Part shown: piece by piece, positions 14,560-22,616 of the stretch
Numbering within the stretch: the first letter of the stretch is position 1
Layout: each line of letters opens with the position of its first letter
DNA from: GCA-002282575 sp964416645
Lineage (GTDB): Bacteria; Pseudomonadota; Gammaproteobacteria; Thiomicrospirales; Thiomicrospiraceae
Assembly: GCA_964416645.1 (NCBI GenBank)
Contig: CAYQEZ010000018.1
Location: 1 to 35,760 of the forward strand
DNA length: 35,760 nucleotides
Direction: 5' to 3'
The notes under the pieces: model-generated
What the model saw: the letters and a program-made list of their open reading frames with translations, nothing else
Told to the model about the DNA's origin: nothing
Database searches by the model: none
Translations under genes and position numbers: made by a program

Positions 14560-14613
14560 TTATCGTCGATTACCATTGACGTGGTGCAGAGGGCATCTAT
14601 TAAGGAGCGATTC

Positions 14614-15957
14614 ATGTCTGAAACTTTAGAAAAAGTTGCTGTTCAGACCGAAGAAAGTCGCACGCAAACGCGTCGTGCTTTCATTAAAGGCGGTTTGGCA
14701 GTAGCGGGTACGGTGATGTTCACCAAAGCAGCCGAAGCTGCTTACGACCCAAAATCTGCCGCTAAAGCTTATGCTGGCAAAAAAGAAATCACTGACGTAC
14801 TAGCTGACGGTCCAGAACGTCGCATGTTAGGCAAGGGCATTATGTCTACAACCTACAGCATGCCGTCAATGTACGAAAAAGAAGTTCGTAAACGTACATT
14901 AGAATGGTTGACACCAGACACACTGGCAACCATCTCTATGACGCCAATTCAAAGCATGCACGGTATAATCGTACCAAACGGCCTGCACTTTGACCGTTTC
15001 CACGGCGGTGCACCAGACATCGATCCTGCTACGCATAAGCTTGTTATTCATGGTTTGGTTGAACGCCCCTTGATGTTCACGATGGACGACCTAAAACGTA
15101 TGCCATCTGTATCACGCGTTTACTTCCTAGAGTGTCCAGCTAATGGTGCGTTAGAATGGAAAGGTATTCAAGTAAACTCGGTTCAATGGACACACGGCAT
15201 GATGTCATGTTCAGAATGGACAGGCGTTCCTTTATCAGTGCTATTGAAAGAAGCGGGTGTTAAACCTGAAGGCAAATGGTTATTACCAGAAGGTGCTGAC
15301 GCATCGGGTTTGATCCGTTCTATCCCAATGGAAATTGCACTAGATGACTGTATGGTTGCTTACGCCATGAACGGTGAGGCACTGCGTCCAGGTCAAGGTT
15401 ATCCAATCCGTCTGGTTGTTCCAGGTTGTGAAGGTAACATGTGGGTTAAATACCTACGCCGTATCAAAGTCACCAATAAGCCACTTCACCACCGTGAAGA
15501 GTCTTCTAAGTACTCAGAATTGATGCCAGACGGTACCATTCAACGTTTCTCATGGGTTCAAGAAACCAACTCGGTTATCACTTACCCGTCGCCAGACTAC
15601 AAAATGTCAGGTCCAGGTCGTTATGTGGCTAAGGGTATTGCTTGGTCGGGTCGTGGTCGAATTACTCATGTTGATGTGTCTGTTGACGGCGGTAAAAACT
15701 GGAAAGAAGCTAAGTTCACTTCAGTTGCCTTACCGAAAGCATGGACTCGTTTTGAGTTTGAATTCGACTGGGATGGCTCAGAAATGTTATTAATGAGCCG
15801 TGCTACTGACGAAACGGGTTATGTACAGCCACCAATGACGCAACTACGTAATGCTGTCGGTACGAATGGTGTTTACCACCGTACAGCGATGGTAACGTGG
15901 TTAATTCACGATTGGAAAGGCAACCGTGCAGGGGAGATTGAGAATGTCCAGTTCTAA
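14614..15957 (+). CDS. soxC: Sulfane dehydrogenase molybdoprotein subunit SoxC
   Basis: SoxC is the molybdopterin subunit of sulfane dehydrogenase SoxCD, which oxidises the sulfane sulfur held on SoxY in the periplasm. The start is the ATG at 14614 with AGGAG upstream, giving 447 residues. A Tat signal (TRRAFIKGG, 19-27) directs the folded cofactor-loaded protein out. The molybdenum ligand is C174 in FLECPANGALEWKG. WTHGMMSCSEWTGVPL, GYPIRLVVPGCEGN and the C-terminal dimerisation domain (about 335-447) are SoxC-like and distinguish it from plant-type sulfite oxidase. Its end overlaps soxD by 14 bases. No soxXYZAB genes are in the window. Confidence 0.92.
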   Translation: MSETLEKVAVQTEESRTQTRRAFIKGGLAVAGTVMFTKAAEAAYDPKSAAKAYAGKKEITDVLADGPERRMLGKGIMSTTYSMPSMYEKEVRKRTLEWLTPDTLATISMTPIQSMHGIIVPNGLHFDRFHGGAPDIDPATHKLVIHGLVERPLMFTMDDLKRMPSVSRVYFLECPANGALEWKGIQVNSVQWTHGMMSCSEWTGVPLSVLLKEAGVKPEGKWLLPEGADASGLIRSIPMEIALDDCMVAYAMNGEALRPGQGYPIRLVVPGCEGNMWVKYLRRIKVTNKPLHHREESSKYSELMPDGTIQRFSWVQETNSVITYPSPDYKMSGPGRYVAKGIAWSGRGRITHVDVSVDGGKNWKEAKFTSVALPKAWTRFEFEFDWDGSEMLLMSRATDETGYVQPPMTQLRNAVGTNGVYHRTAMVTWLIHDWKGNRAGEIENVQF

Positions 15958-17032
15958 TAAAACACTATTAAGTCTTGCAATCGCGACTGCTCTGGTGAGC
16001 TTGTCGGGTTGTAATGATGATAATAAATCGTCAACAAGCGCCAGCTCGACACCAGCAGCGGGTAAAACCACTGCAGCCGCACCAACCAAATCAATGGAAG
16101 ATATCATTATTGATGTTTATGGCGGCTATGGTCGTGGCGATGAAAAACACCGTTACCTAGATGTTGAGCTTCATGCTAACAAATTTGGTACATTTAAAGA
16201 CCGCCGCGATCCTAACCATCCATACTCATCGGAAGTCGATGATAAAATTGATGGTGGCGCCAAGGGTAACTCGGCCTGTAAAACACCCAAAGCATTTAAC
16301 ACTGTGTGGGAAAATGCCGATCGCAACCTAAATGCCAAACAACCGATTTATGGTTATGGTACGCCGATTGCCGAATCAGCGTTAAAGAAATGGGACATCA
16401 ACGTTTACGCTGATGGCGAAGGCTTGCCAGCTAAAGGCGTTGGTATGACCATCGCTGAAGGTGAAAAAATGTACCTAACCTATTGTGGCATGTGTCACGG
16501 TGAGTTCGCTGAAGGTGCCAAAGGTTACTTACCCTTAGTTGGTGGCTCGTTAGATATGTCAGCATCTGACCCAACCGAACCAAACAAGTTTCGTACTTTG
16601 GGTAACTACTGGCCATATTTAACTTCATTCCATGACTACATTGTTCGTGCAATGCCTTTCTTTGCTCCAGTCAACGAAGCAATTGGTGATGCTGGCTACT
16701 TAGGTATTACTGGTTTCGTCGCTTTCGCTGACGGCCTGACCTACGATGGCGGCAAAGCCTTAACAGAAGACACCTTCTTTGACAGTGAAATGTTGATGAA
16801 AGTCAGCAAAGAAATGCCAAACGCAGACAAGTTCTTCTGTGATGACCGTCCTTCTACGCGCTCTGTACGTTGCATGACCAACTGTGATGATTCACTGGTG
16901 GGCGATGGTAAGGGCAACACCAAAAACTTCCAACGCGCGTTGGTTGGTCCTGATGGCAAACCTCAGTACAACGTACTGCAACGTGAAGACGGTGCAGATG
17001 TTGCTGCTGGTGTTGGCAAAAACGACCACTAA
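15944..17032 (+). CDS. soxD: SoxD-like monoheme c-type lipoprotein
   Basis: The ATG at 15944 has GGGGAG 7 bases upstream, inside the end of soxC. The 362-residue product carries a lipoprotein signal with lipobox LSGC (C23), then a Ser/Ala/Thr-rich linker to about residue 50. Residues 136-300 follow the SoxD pattern: YGYGTPIAESALKKWDINV, heme site CGMCH at 181-185, GNYWPYLTSFHDYIVRAMPF with M237 as probable ligand, and MPNADKFF. Paracoccus SoxD has two heme sites; here the C-terminal part has only CMTNC without histidine, so one heme is expected. It would accept electrons from SoxC and, unlike soluble SoxD, be membrane-tethered. Residues 51-135 are not recognised. Confidence 0.82.
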   Translation: MSSSNKTLLSLAIATALVSLSGCNDDNKSSTSASSTPAAGKTTAAAPTKSMEDIIIDVYGGYGRGDEKHRYLDVELHANKFGTFKDRRDPNHPYSSEVDDKIDGGAKGNSACKTPKAFNTVWENADRNLNAKQPIYGYGTPIAESALKKWDINVYADGEGLPAKGVGMTIAEGEKMYLTYCGMCHGEFAEGAKGYLPLVGGSLDMSASDPTEPNKFRTLGNYWPYLTSFHDYIVRAMPFFAPVNEAIGDAGYLGITGFVAFADGLTYDGGKALTEDTFFDSEMLMKVSKEMPNADKFFCDDRPSTRSVRCMTNCDDSLVGDGKGNTKNFQRALVGPDGKPQYNVLQREDGADVAAGVGKNDH

Positions 17033-17044
17033 TACTGGTCTGAA

Positions 17045-17068
17045 CTCTGAGTGCATAGGCACTCAGAG
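17045..17068 (+). terminator. Hairpin after soxD
   Basis: CTCTGAGTGC (17045-17054) and GCACTCAGAG (17059-17068) form a perfect 10-bp stem with a 4-base loop, 12 bases after the soxD stop. No T-run follows, so it may stabilise the soxCD mRNA end, or terminate weakly and let moaA be read through. Confidence 0.55.
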
Positions 17069-17084
17069 CTTCGCTTAATGCCAA

Positions 17085-17159
17085 TAGGTTTAACCTCAAA
17101 ACCTAATCCACTGACTTTATCCATAAACAGATTGCTTGTGCAGTCTGCTTATCGATAAG
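17085..17159 (+). promoter_or_regulatory. Structured leader of moaA
   Basis: The 110 bases before moaA contain a 7-bp stem (TAGGTTT 17085-17091 with AAACCTA 17099-17105) and the 12-base palindrome CTTATCGATAAG (17148-17159). moaA leaders of many gammaproteobacteria carry a molybdenum-cofactor riboswitch; I cannot confirm its consensus here. No convincing promoter was found, apart from a weak TTGCTT at 17133. Confidence 0.25.
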
Positions 17160-17179
17160 GACAACTTCCTTGGAGTGTC

Positions 17180-18184
17180 ATGCACATGAACAGTCTCATT
17201 GATCCCTTTAATCGCAAAATCGATTACCTGCGCATATCAGTTACAGACAAATGCAATTATCGTTGTAGCTATTGTATGCCAGATCAAGGCGCACATCCCG
17301 AAGGAAACCACACCGAGTATTTAAGCTACGATGAACTGGCACGTATTGCTAAAGTCTTTGCAGAATTAGGTGTATGGAAATTTCGCTTAACGGGTGGTGA
17401 ACCACTCATTCGCAAAAACCTGCACGAGCTGGCTAGCAAAATTAGTGCGCTACCAGGTGTGAGAGACATCGCGCTCTCGACCAATGCAGAGCGTTTAGCC
17501 GATCAAGCAGCAGCCTTGTTTGCGGCGGGCGTTAATCGCACCAATGTGTCTATCGATACCCTTGATCCTATAAAGTTTGAACGCATTACACGTGGTGGCA
17601 ACCTAGCTAAAGTTAAAGCTGGTATCGATGCTGCTATTGCCGTTGGTATGACGCCCATTAAACTCAACATGGTAGTGATGAAAAACACCAACTTCGATGA
17701 CATCCCCGCGATGCTGGATTATGCCATCGAAAAAGGCGCTTACTTGCGTTTTATCGAAACTATGCCCATTGGTTCTGCTGGCATCAGCGTCATGGATGAG
17801 CATGTTTCTGCTGAACGCATTTTGGCTAAAGTGAAAGCACATTTAGGCAAAGAGCTTATCCCCTTTGTTAACAATAAGGAAGCTGGCCCAGCTCGCGTAT
17901 TTAAAGTCGCCCACAGCGATGCCAAAATCGGGGTCATTTCAGCCGTTTCCCAGCATTTTTGCGAAACCTGTAACCGTGTTCGCCTCACTGCACGTGGCGT
18001 ATTGGCACTCTGCTTAGGTCAAGAAGATTCCGTTGACCTACGCGCTCCCTTGCGTGCGGGTGCAACAGATGACGAGATGAAAGCCATTATTCTCAAAGCC
18101 ATTGAAAAGAAACCTGAACGCCATTATTTCAATGAAAACCGTCATAATATTCAATTCCGTCAAATGGTTAGCTTAGGAGGCTAA
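17180..18184 (+). CDS. moaA: GTP 3',8-cyclase MoaA (radical SAM)
   Basis: MoaA starts molybdopterin synthesis by converting GTP to 3',8-cyclo-GTP. The 334-residue protein has the radical SAM cluster C25, C29, C32 (CX3CX2C), the TGGEPL motif near 71, the second cluster ligands C261, C264 and C278, and the essential C-terminal GG tail. Start choice is open between 17180 and the ATG at 17186; GGAG at 17172-17175 is 4 and 10 bases away respectively. It opens a tight moaA-moaD-moaE-moeA-moaC run, right after the molybdoenzyme SoxC. Confidence 0.97.
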   Translation: MHMNSLIDPFNRKIDYLRISVTDKCNYRCSYCMPDQGAHPEGNHTEYLSYDELARIAKVFAELGVWKFRLTGGEPLIRKNLHELASKISALPGVRDIALSTNAERLADQAAALFAAGVNRTNVSIDTLDPIKFERITRGGNLAKVKAGIDAAIAVGMTPIKLNMVVMKNTNFDDIPAMLDYAIEKGAYLRFIETMPIGSAGISVMDEHVSAERILAKVKAHLGKELIPFVNNKEAGPARVFKVAHSDAKIGVISAVSQHFCETCNRVRLTARGVLALCLGQEDSVDLRAPLRAGATDDEMKAIILKAIEKKPERHYFNENRHNIQFRQMVSLGG

Positions 18185-18188
18185 GGCG

Positions 18189-18434
18189 TTGCTCATTCGT
18201 TATTTCGCCTCGCTACGCGAACAGCTAGGAATCGACAGCGAACAACTTGACTCCCCTGCTACTTCCGTCGAGCAACTCATTCAAGAGTTGGCGCAGCGAG
18301 GCGAGTCCTGGCACGCCTTACTCGCCAACAACACCCGCTTACAAATTGCCGTTAATCAAGCGATTGCACGTCGCAATACGCCATTACAGCCAGAGGACGA
18401 GGTTGCCTTCTTCCCGCCTGTGACAGGGGGATAA
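18189..18434 (+). CDS. moaD: Molybdopterin synthase small subunit MoaD (TTG start)
   Basis: MoaD is the ubiquitin-like sulfur carrier of molybdopterin synthase. The 81-residue protein ends PPVTGG; the terminal GG is adenylated and thiocarboxylated. The start is TTG at 18189: no ATG is available, and a full AGGAGG (18175-18180) lies 8 bases upstream, inside the end of moaA. The family pattern LIRYFASLRE at the N-terminus supports this start. The stop is immediately followed by the moaE ATG. Confidence 0.95.
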   Translation: MLIRYFASLREQLGIDSEQLDSPATSVEQLIQELAQRGESWHALLANNTRLQIAVNQAIARRNTPLQPEDEVAFFPPVTGG

Positions 18435-18911
18435 ATGTCCATTCCTGTTCACATTCAGGTTCAACAGACCGACTTTGATGTTAGCAGCGAACTGAAACGG
18501 CTGAGCGCCCATGATCGCACCATCGGTGCCTTGGTCAGTTTTGTCGGCTTAGTACGTGACATCAACGAAGGACAAAGCATCCAAGCCATGACGCTGGAAC
18601 ACTATCCAGGCATGACAGAAAAAGTGCTACACGAAATTGCTCAACAAGCACAACAACGCTGGTCGCTTCAGGGCATCACCATCATTCACCGTATTGGTGA
18701 CTTAATGCCGAGCGATCAAATCGTATTGGTTATCACCGCCAGTCGCCATCGTCATGCTGCTTTCGAGTCTGCTGACTTTCTTATGGATTTTTTAAAGTCA
18801 AAAGCGCCGTTTTGGAAAAAAGAAAATACACCTGAAGGTTCACGTTGGGTCGATGCGCGTGAAAGTGACGAAATTGCCTTAGCTCGTTGGAACAACTCGC
18901 ACACACTTTAG
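18435..18911 (+). CDS. moaE: Molybdopterin synthase catalytic subunit MoaE
   Basis: MoaE transfers the two MoaD sulfurs to cyclic pyranopterin monophosphate. The product has 158 residues. Visible family blocks are GALVSFVGLVRD, LEHYPGMTEK, IHRIGDL and KAPFWKKE, the last holding the catalytic lysines. It abuts moaD with no gap, as expected for equal synthesis of the two subunits of one enzyme. Confidence 0.96.
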   Translation: MSIPVHIQVQQTDFDVSSELKRLSAHDRTIGALVSFVGLVRDINEGQSIQAMTLEHYPGMTEKVLHEIAQQAQQRWSLQGITIIHRIGDLMPSDQIVLVITASRHRHAAFESADFLMDFLKSKAPFWKKENTPEGSRWVDARESDEIALARWNNSHTL

Positions 18912-18954
18912 TACTGCGTAAAAAAAGCACACTCTTTTCATCGGTCTTATCCCT

Positions 18955-18960
18955 TATAAT
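18955..18960 (+). promoter_or_regulatory. Possible internal -10 before moeA
   Basis: A perfect TATAAT lies 36 bases before the moeA ATG in the 85-base gap after moaE. The best -35 is TTTTCA (18935-18940) at only 14 bases, so this promoter is weakly supported. Confidence 0.3.
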
Positions 18961-18996
18961 GCTCATCAGATTCTAGGCAAACAAGGTAAGGCTTTC

Positions 18997-20208
18997 ATGC
19001 AAGCAACTATTCTTTCTGTTGAACAAGCACAACAGCAACTTCTCAATCAGTTAACCGCCATCGCTACTAGCGAAACCTGTTCCTTGCATGTAGCCACTTG
19101 GCGCGTATTAGCAGAGCCGATTATCAGCACTGTCGGCATACCCATTAATCACTTATCCATGATGGATGGCTATGCCGTTAACAGTCAACAAACCCTATTT
19201 GATCACCCCCTAAAGGTTAGCCAACGCATTGCCGCAGGGCAAGTGCCCACAGATCCCCTAGTGATGGGTACAGCTGCGCGCATTTTTACTGGTGCCATGT
19301 TGCCCGAAGGTGCTGACGCCATTATTATGCAAGAACAGACACAATGCACCCCTGACGGAAGCTTGATCATTAAACAAATTCCCCAAAAAGGTCAGTACAT
19401 TCGACCGGCTCACTCCGAAATTCATCCTGGACAACAGCTACTAGCGGCTGGGACGCGACTGAGCCCTCAGGCCATTGCCTTGTGTGCGAGCATAGGCATC
19501 AGCCAACTTACCGTCTACCGACCCTTAACAATCGGTCTGCTGGTCACTGGAAGTGAGCTCGTTGAGCCTGGACAGCCACTAACGGCTGGTAAAACCTATA
19601 ACGCCAATCTGTATTTAATCGAATCGCTGCTACGCTCTTATGGCTATGAAGTAACCAGTTTAGGCGTCGTCGCCGATGACCTAGCCACAACGAAACAACG
19701 CTTACTGGATGCGACCAGTTTTGATGCGATTATTACCACAGGAGGCGTATCAGTCGGCGAAGAGGATCACGTCCGTCAAGCTGTCAGTGAGCTGGGTCAA
19801 ATTGATGCTTGGAAAGTACGCATGAAACCAGGTAAACCCTTTGCTTTTGGTCAAGTCAAACAAACACCCTATTTTGGCTTACCTGGCAATCCAGTTTCGG
19901 CATTCGCAACCTTCCATTTATTTGTTTTGCCAGCGTTGCGTCGTTTGCAAGGACTCCCCGATATGCTCATTGAACCAGAACGCATCCCCGCCGACTTTAG
20001 CATTCAAATCGGTGATCGACGTGAATACCTACGCGCTAAGGTAACTCATCATGCAGGTGTGCGCCGTTTACACATCCATCCGAATCAAAACTCATCTGTG
20101 TTAGCTTCTACCGTATGGGCCGATGGCTTTGCCGTTGTACCAGAAAATACGCAAGTAAATGCCGGAGACATGATTTCGTTCATTCCTTTTCATCTTTACC
20201 GTCAATAG
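18997..20208 (+). CDS. moeA: Molybdopterin molybdenumtransferase MoeA
   Basis: MoeA inserts molybdate into adenylylated molybdopterin. The 403-residue protein shows MMDGYAVN near 50, the IFTGAMLPEGADAI block near 95, TGSELVEPG near 185, ITTGGVSVGEEDHV near 245 and LPGNPVSAFATF near 290, in the family order, with the small C-terminal domain IV. It is separated from moaC by 9 bases. No mogA, moaB or mobA partner is in the window. Confidence 0.96.
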   Translation: MQATILSVEQAQQQLLNQLTAIATSETCSLHVATWRVLAEPIISTVGIPINHLSMMDGYAVNSQQTLFDHPLKVSQRIAAGQVPTDPLVMGTAARIFTGAMLPEGADAIIMQEQTQCTPDGSLIIKQIPQKGQYIRPAHSEIHPGQQLLAAGTRLSPQAIALCASIGISQLTVYRPLTIGLLVTGSELVEPGQPLTAGKTYNANLYLIESLLRSYGYEVTSLGVVADDLATTKQRLLDATSFDAIITTGGVSVGEEDHVRQAVSELGQIDAWKVRMKPGKPFAFGQVKQTPYFGLPGNPVSAFATFHLFVLPALRRLQGLPDMLIEPERIPADFSIQIGDRREYLRAKVTHHAGVRRLHIHPNQNSSVLASTVWADGFAVVPENTQVNAGDMISFIPFHLYRQ

Positions 20209-20217
20209 AGAAACAGC

Positions 20218-20703
20218 ATGAGCCACCAAACACTAACCCATTTAAACGATCAAGGCGAAGCCCATATGGTCGATGTCGGCGATAAAGCCATGACTAGCCG
20301 CGAAGCTACCGCTCAAGCCTGGGTACATATGCAACCCGAAACCTTAGCGGCGATTTTATCGGCGCAACTGAAAAAAGGAGATGTGCTTGCCACCGCACGC
20401 ATTGCTGGCATCCAAGCGGCCAAAAAGACTTGGGAGCTCATCCCGCTCTGTCATCCTCTGATGATCACCAAAGTAAGTATAGAATTGCTTCCTCATCCAG
20501 AGCTATGCGCCATTGAAATTGTTGGAACTTGCAAAGTGGTTGGACAGACGGGTATTGAAATGGAAGCCCTCACTGCAGTCAGTGTCGCAGCGCTAACCAT
20601 TTATGATATGTGCAAAGCCATGGATAGAGGAATGACGATCAAAGATATCCAACTACGTGAGAAGAAAGGCGGAAAATCTGGGCATTGGCAAGCACGGCTC
20701 TAA
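20218..20703 (+). CDS. moaC: Cyclic pyranopterin monophosphate synthase MoaC
   Basis: MoaC converts 3',8-cyclo-GTP to cyclic pyranopterin monophosphate, the step after MoaA. The 161-residue length equals that of E. coli. Hallmarks are KKGDVLATARIAGI, LCHPLMI (active-site histidine), GIEMEALTAVSVAALTIYDMCKA and the KKGGKSG end with catalytic lysines. It is last in the cluster and ends 11 bases from the convergent tcdA stop. Confidence 0.97.
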   Translation: MSHQTLTHLNDQGEAHMVDVGDKAMTSREATAQAWVHMQPETLAAILSAQLKKGDVLATARIAGIQAAKKTWELIPLCHPLMITKVSIELLPHPELCAIEIVGTCKVVGQTGIEMEALTAVSVAALTIYDMCKAMDRGMTIKDIQLREKKGGKSGHWQARL

Positions 20704-20714
20704 AACCCGTAAGT

Positions 20715-21437
20715 TCAAGACTCAACGATTAATCGCAACAACTCGCCCGCTAACATGGTGCCAAATAAGGCAGGCATATAGCTGATTGTGCCATTGACCG
20801 CACGCATTCTGCCCTCTCCAGCTGGCTCTAATGGACCAGCGGCACGGGGAAGCTCATTCGACATCACTACCGTAACGCCTTCACCAACACCCGCTTTTCG
20901 CAAACGCTGACGCACCACTCTTGCTAATGCACAACCCGATGTCTGCATTAAATCACAGACACGCACAGCACGCACATCCAAACGCCTCCCCGCACCCATA
21001 CTACTAAAAATGGGAATAGACAATTGATGTGCGGCAAGCAATAAAGCCACTTTGCAGTTCACACTATCAATGGCATCCACTAAATAATCGGGTCGAATCT
21101 GTTGCAACAGCGTATAGGCGTCATGACAAACCATTTGAGCCAATACCTCAACCTGACAGTCTGGGTTAATCGCCCAAATACGATCACGCATTACCTCTGC
21201 CTTTGACAAACCAATCGTGGACTGCAAAGCAACTAACTGGCGATTCAGGTTAGATAAGGCCACACGATCCATGTCAATCAAAGTAATACGTCCTATGCCC
21301 GCTCTTGCTAAGGCTTCAGCAACGTGACCACCAACACCGCCCACACCTGCCAAAAGAACATGAGTTGCTTGTATTTTGGCCACGCACACATCACCCACCA
21401 ATAGTCGCGTGCGTACCAACCAATCATGATCACTCAT
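20715..21437 (-). CDS. tcdA: tRNA threonylcarbamoyladenosine dehydratase TcdA
   Basis: TcdA closes the ring of t6A37 in tRNA to the cyclic form using ATP. It is an E1-like ThiF-fold enzyme. The nucleotide motif GVGGVGGHVAEALARAG is at 31-47, IDMDRVALSNLNRQ at 54-67, DAIDSVNCK follows, and SSMGAGRRLD and ALARVVRQRLRKAG are TcdA-specific blocks that separate it from MoeB and ThiF. There is no CxxC zinc pair. The length of 240 is slightly short of E. coli (268). Its start overlaps the end of the TatD-family gene by 8 bases, so they form one unit. Although it sits next to the moa genes, it is not MoeB. Confidence 0.9.
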   Translation of the reverse strand: MSDHDWLVRTRLLVGDVCVAKIQATHVLLAGVGGVGGHVAEALARAGIGRITLIDMDRVALSNLNRQLVALQSTIGLSKAEVMRDRIWAINPDCQVEVLAQMVCHDAYTLLQQIRPDYLVDAIDSVNCKVALLLAAHQLSIPIFSSMGAGRRLDVRAVRVCDLMQTSGCALARVVRQRLRKAGVGEGVTVVMSNELPRAAGPLEPAGEGRMRAVNGTISYMPALFGTMLAGELLRLIVES

Positions 21438-22164
21438 CGTTCAATCTCCATAAATGGCACCAATTAACATAAAGTTGCTCAGACAAGCTCTCTGTAGATA
21501 TGTCCAAGACGCTTGCAAGCACCGTTAAATAAGGCAATAAATCATTAGGGCTAGCTAGCTGACAACCTGAGCTCACTAAGGGAGCATCAGACTCTAGGTG
21601 TATCATGCTCACATCCAAAGAGCGCAATAGCTGAATTCTTTTATCAGACAACTGAGTTAACAAGCGTGGTCCAATACCCAAATGGAAACCCAATGCCTGC
21701 CACCGCTGCGCTTGCACCAACGAGCCAGAAAAGGCATGCACAAAACCACCTTTAAGCCCGCGTATTGTACGAATCAAGCTGTAACAATGCTCTCTATCGT
21801 TAACACAATGCAAACTTAATAAGCGGCCATAGTCATGCGCATAATGCAACTGCCGTTGAAAAACAGCCACTTGATCGAACTCCGACGGATGACCATGCGA
21901 ACCATCTAACCCAACTTCACCAATTACAATGCGTTGATCTTGACCTAAAATGCTTTCGAACGCTAACCAGTCCACCGCAACATCAGCAAACCAAGGATGC
22001 ACCCCTAAAGCCAGACGCCAATCATCGGATAAATGAGATATTCTACCCAAACACAAAAACCAATCATTGGGATGGGTTGTAACCGCCAATCCTCCAGCTA
22101 ACGCCTGATTAGGCAGCCAATCTAGAGCCAGTGCACTCAAATGAAAATGGCTATCGAAGATCAT
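21430..22164 (-). CDS. TatD-family metal-dependent hydrolase
   Basis: A 244-residue TIM-barrel hydrolase. Metal-binding residues of the family are seen: H6 and H8 (HFH), E83 in GEVGLD, H119, H143 in HAFSG and D193 in ESDAP. TatD relatives are magnesium-dependent DNases, 3'-exonucleases or D-aminoacyl-tRNA deacylases; the exact substrate is not known. No strong ribosome site precedes the ATG at 22164. The gene lies just past the rplQ terminator and might be fed by read-through or by a weak TATAGT box there. It overlaps tcdA. Confidence 0.82.
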   Translation of the reverse strand: MIFDSHFHLSALALDWLPNQALAGGLAVTTHPNDWFLCLGRISHLSDDWRLALGVHPWFADVAVDWLAFESILGQDQRIVIGEVGLDGSHGHPSEFDQVAVFQRQLHYAHDYGRLLSLHCVNDREHCYSLIRTIRGLKGGFVHAFSGSLVQAQRWQALGFHLGIGPRLLTQLSDKRIQLLRSLDVSMIHLESDAPLVSSGCQLASPNDLLPYLTVLASVLDISTESLSEQLYVNWCHLWRLNDE

Positions 22165-22184
22165 AAGACAGACTATAAGCTATA

Positions 22185-22212
22185 AAAAAACCGAGCAAAT
22201 GCTCGGTTTTTT
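22185..22212 (-). terminator. Intrinsic terminator after rplQ
   Basis: CCGAGC (22191-22196) and GCTCGG (22201-22206) form the core, extended by six A-T pairs on each side. On the minus strand seven T follow. It lies 14 bases after the rplQ stop and ends the ribosomal superoperon. Confidence 0.92.
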
Positions 22213-22225
22213 ATATCACATCGAC

Positions 22226-22600
22226 TTATTCAGTCGCTGCTTCTGGACGATCTACCATTTCGATAATCGCCATAGGTGCAGCATCACCAGCACGCTGACC
22301 AATTTTCAAAATACGCAGGTAACCACCTGGACGTGTCTTGAAGCGAGGACCGATATCGGTAAATAATTTACCCACAACAGCAGCATCACGAGTGCGAGCA
22401 AAGGCAATACGACGATTGTGAACAGAGTCCACTTTAGCCAAAGTAATTAATGGCTCAGCATACATACGCAACTCTTTTGCTTTAGGCAAAGTAGTACGAA
22501 TGACTTCATGCTCCATCAACGCATTGGTTAAATTTTGGAACATCGCTTTACGATGTGAACTGTTGCGGTTAAATTTACGACCGCGATTCATGTGACGCAT
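22226..22600 (-). CDS. rplQ: 50S ribosomal protein L17
   Basis: The 124-residue protein is near the E. coli length of 127. It shows NRNSSHRKAMFQNL, TTLPKAKELR, LITLAKVDS and RAGDAAPMAIIE. It is a large-subunit protein near the peptide exit tunnel. It is the last gene of the alpha operon and starts 16 bases after the rpoA stop, with the terminator just beyond. Confidence 0.98.
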   Translation of the reverse strand: MRHMNRGRKFNRNSSHRKAMFQNLTNALMEHEVIRTTLPKAKELRMYAEPLITLAKVDSVHNRRIAFARTRDAAVVGKLFTDIGPRFKTRPGGYLRILKIGQRAGDAAPMAIIEMVDRPEAATE

Positions 22601-22616
22601 GTTAAATGCCCCCTAA

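Noticed and set aside
14614..17032. A complete sox cluster
   Set aside because: Only soxC and a soxD-like gene are present; no soxX, Y, Z, A or B was seen on either side.
20715..21437. ThiF-fold gene next to the moa cluster read as MoeB, the MoaD-activating enzyme
   Set aside because: The blocks SSMGAGRRLD and ALARVVRQRLRKAG, and the absence of zinc CxxC pairs, point to TcdA; it is also on the opposite strand and overlaps the TatD-family gene.
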